Origin: Clostridia bacterium
GTDB taxonomy: Bacteria > Bacillota > Clostridia > Christensenellales > CAG-1252
DNA: 7,104 nt
Reading direction: 5' to 3'
NCBI GenBank assembly: GCA_009928745.1
Contig: SACC01000058.1
Span: 1 to 7,104 of the forward strand
This document shows, one piece after another, positions 6,145 to 7,104 of this stretch; position 1 is the first letter of the stretch, and every line of letters starts with the position of its first letter. Below the pieces are notes generated by a model. It was not told where the DNA came from. It ran no database searches and saw only the letters and a list, made by a program, of their open reading frames with translations. The translations under genes and the position numbers were made by a program.

Positions 6145-6996
6145 ATGAGTTTTACATTTATTAACTCTTCAATAGAATTTTCCGCCTTATGGTTGATACT
6201 GATAGCAGGCGGCGCAGGCATATTCGGTACAGGTATCGGCGGATTGATCGGGTTGCTATTTAAGTGCAGCAGCAACAGGATAATTAGTTGTGTGCTTAAT
6301 TTTGCAGCCGGAGTTATGATAGCGGTGGTTTGTTTTGACCTTATTCCCGAAGCCGAAGCGCTTACCGGCAATAGCTTATATATAACAATAATAAGTGTAA
6401 TATTAAGCGCGGTACTTACCTTCGGGCTGAGCGTGCTTTTGGATAAATACAACAAAAAAATTGACACAACTATTCACTGTGAGAATATCGGGAAGGAATC
6501 AACCGGCAACAAGGAGCAACGATTAACCTCGGTAAGAGTTAAGCTAGCAAGAGCCGGTTTGATAATGTTACTCGCAATATCGCTGCATAATTTCCCCGAG
6601 GGAATGGCGATAGGAAGTATCGGCGCTGTTCCTGAGCGTTATTCCAATGCTATATTAATTGCAATCTTGTTAGCGCTGCACAATATCCCCGAGGGAATGG
6701 CGATAACCGTGCCGTTAGTTACAGGGGGTATGAAAAGGAAAAAGGCTCTATTCTTAACAGTTTCCGCAGGGGCGGTTACCATACTAGGCGCGATATTCGG
6801 ATATGTGCTCGGCGGTATTACCCCGATAATTACCGCAATATGTTTAGCCTCAGCAGGAGGCGCGATGCTCTATGTGACTTTCGCCGAGATTATCCCCGAA
6901 GCAATGATGATATACAGCGGCAAAACTACCGCCCTCTTCCTTTTGGTAGGTGTAATTACCGGTATGGGCGCAATATATATCGGTGGGATTGTTTAG
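6145..6996 (+). CDS. ZIP-family divalent metal (zinc) transporter, ZupT-like
   Basis: This 283-residue polytopic membrane protein has the eight-helix ZIP layout. The metal-site motifs are HNFPEGMAIG (residues 148-157, helix 4) and HNIPEGMAI (179-187, helix 5), giving H148, N149, E152, H179, N180 and E183 as expected ligands. Acidic residues D65 and E69 in helix 2 (FDLIPEA) and E248 and E252 in helix 6 (FAEIIPEA) complete the usual set. Uptake of zinc, perhaps also iron or manganese, into the cytoplasm is inferred from family; specificity cannot be read from sequence. The loop between helices 3 and 4 (about 101-135) is hydrophilic but not His-rich, with only H111 and C112. AGGAAG (6135-6140) precedes the ATG by 4 nt. 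It lies 37 nt after rsmI with no promoter or terminator in between, so it is probably the last gene of the operon. No Zur box is recognised. Confidence 0.9.
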   Translation: MSFTFINSSIEFSALWLILIAGGAGIFGTGIGGLIGLLFKCSSNRIISCVLNFAAGVMIAVVCFDLIPEAEALTGNSLYITIISVILSAVLTFGLSVLLDKYNKKIDTTIHCENIGKESTGNKEQRLTSVRVKLARAGLIMLLAISLHNFPEGMAIGSIGAVPERYSNAILIAILLALHNIPEGMAITVPLVTGGMKRKKALFLTVSAGAVTILGAIFGYVLGGITPIITAICLASAGGAMLYVTFAEIIPEAMMIYSGKTTALFLLVGVITGMGAIYIGGIV

Positions 6997-7104
6997 AGCG
7001 TGTGTAGCTATGCGACAACGTGATGTTTTGATGCTTTTAGCGCTCTGCTGTGTTGCTGCCTCCTGGCGTAGCGCAAGACTACGCGTCGTCAGCAATGCCT
7101 TGTA
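6997..7104. other. Non-coding end segment with a compound hairpin
   Basis: No supported gene lies here. The inner stem pairs GCGTAG (7066-7071) with CTACGC (7079-7084) around a 7-nt loop. An outer stem pairs 7050-7058 with 7090-7098, using TTGCTG and CAGCAA as its six Watson-Crick core pairs plus one G-C and two G-U pairs. There is no following T-run within view, so it does not look like a standard terminator. The stretch is visibly richer in CG and GC steps than the spacers upstream. It may be a repeat element or structured RNA cut by the window edge. Confidence 0.35.

Noticed and set aside
6018..6467. Minus-strand 149-codon frame across the rsmI end and ZIP start
   Set aside because: It is antisense to two confidently identified genes, and its apparent hydrophobicity mirrors the membrane codons of the ZIP gene.
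1..7104. CRISPR array, tRNA or rRNA genes, or insertion sequence
   Set aside because: No regularly spaced repeats, no cloverleaf or rRNA-like stretch, and no transposase or paired terminal repeats were seen on either strand.

Overview
The window looks like chromosomal DNA of an endospore-forming Bacillota species, most likely in the clostridial part of the phylum. The main evidence is a YyaC-type sporulation gene at the left edge. Supporting evidence is a trmN6 (yabB-like) gene directly followed by rsmI (yabC-like), an order known from Bacillus subtilis and relatives, together with purine-rich ribosome binding sites and moderately AT-rich DNA. The species cannot be named from this sequence, and a gut or other anaerobic origin is only a guess.

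Layout. (1) 1-424, minus strand: the first 141 codons of a YyaC/DUF1256 family gene that runs off the left edge. (2) 425-619: a divergent intergenic region with a 9-bp inverted repeat, weak promoter-like hexamers and a 12-bp palindrome. (3) 620-1918, plus strand: a 432-residue modular protein that reads like a phage baseplate or tail-fibre protein, with no other phage gene in view. (4) 1919-2082: an AT-rich spacer with the best promoter of the window, an extended -10 type, and overlapping inverted repeats. (5) 2083-6996, plus strand: a tightly packed cluster of four genes, namely an MMPL/RND-family exporter (12 predicted membrane helices plus a long charged tail), TrmN6-like tRNA methyltransferase, RsmI 16S rRNA methyltransferase and a ZupT-like ZIP metal transporter. 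(6) 6997-7104: a short non-coding stretch with a compound hairpin and no convincing terminator.

How the genes relate. The exporter and trmN6 overlap by 11 bp, trmN6 and rsmI are separated by 1 bp, and rsmI and the ZIP gene by 37 bp. The four are therefore probably co-transcribed from the promoter at 1959-1988. This operon joins two RNA-modification enzymes of the translation apparatus with two membrane transporters. The tail-like gene stands alone between a divergent sporulation gene and this operon. It is the least explained gene here and the main candidate for something unusual, either a relic of a prophage or a host-adopted tail or receptor-binding protein. I see no CRISPR array, tRNA, rRNA, insertion sequence or recognisable complete defence system.
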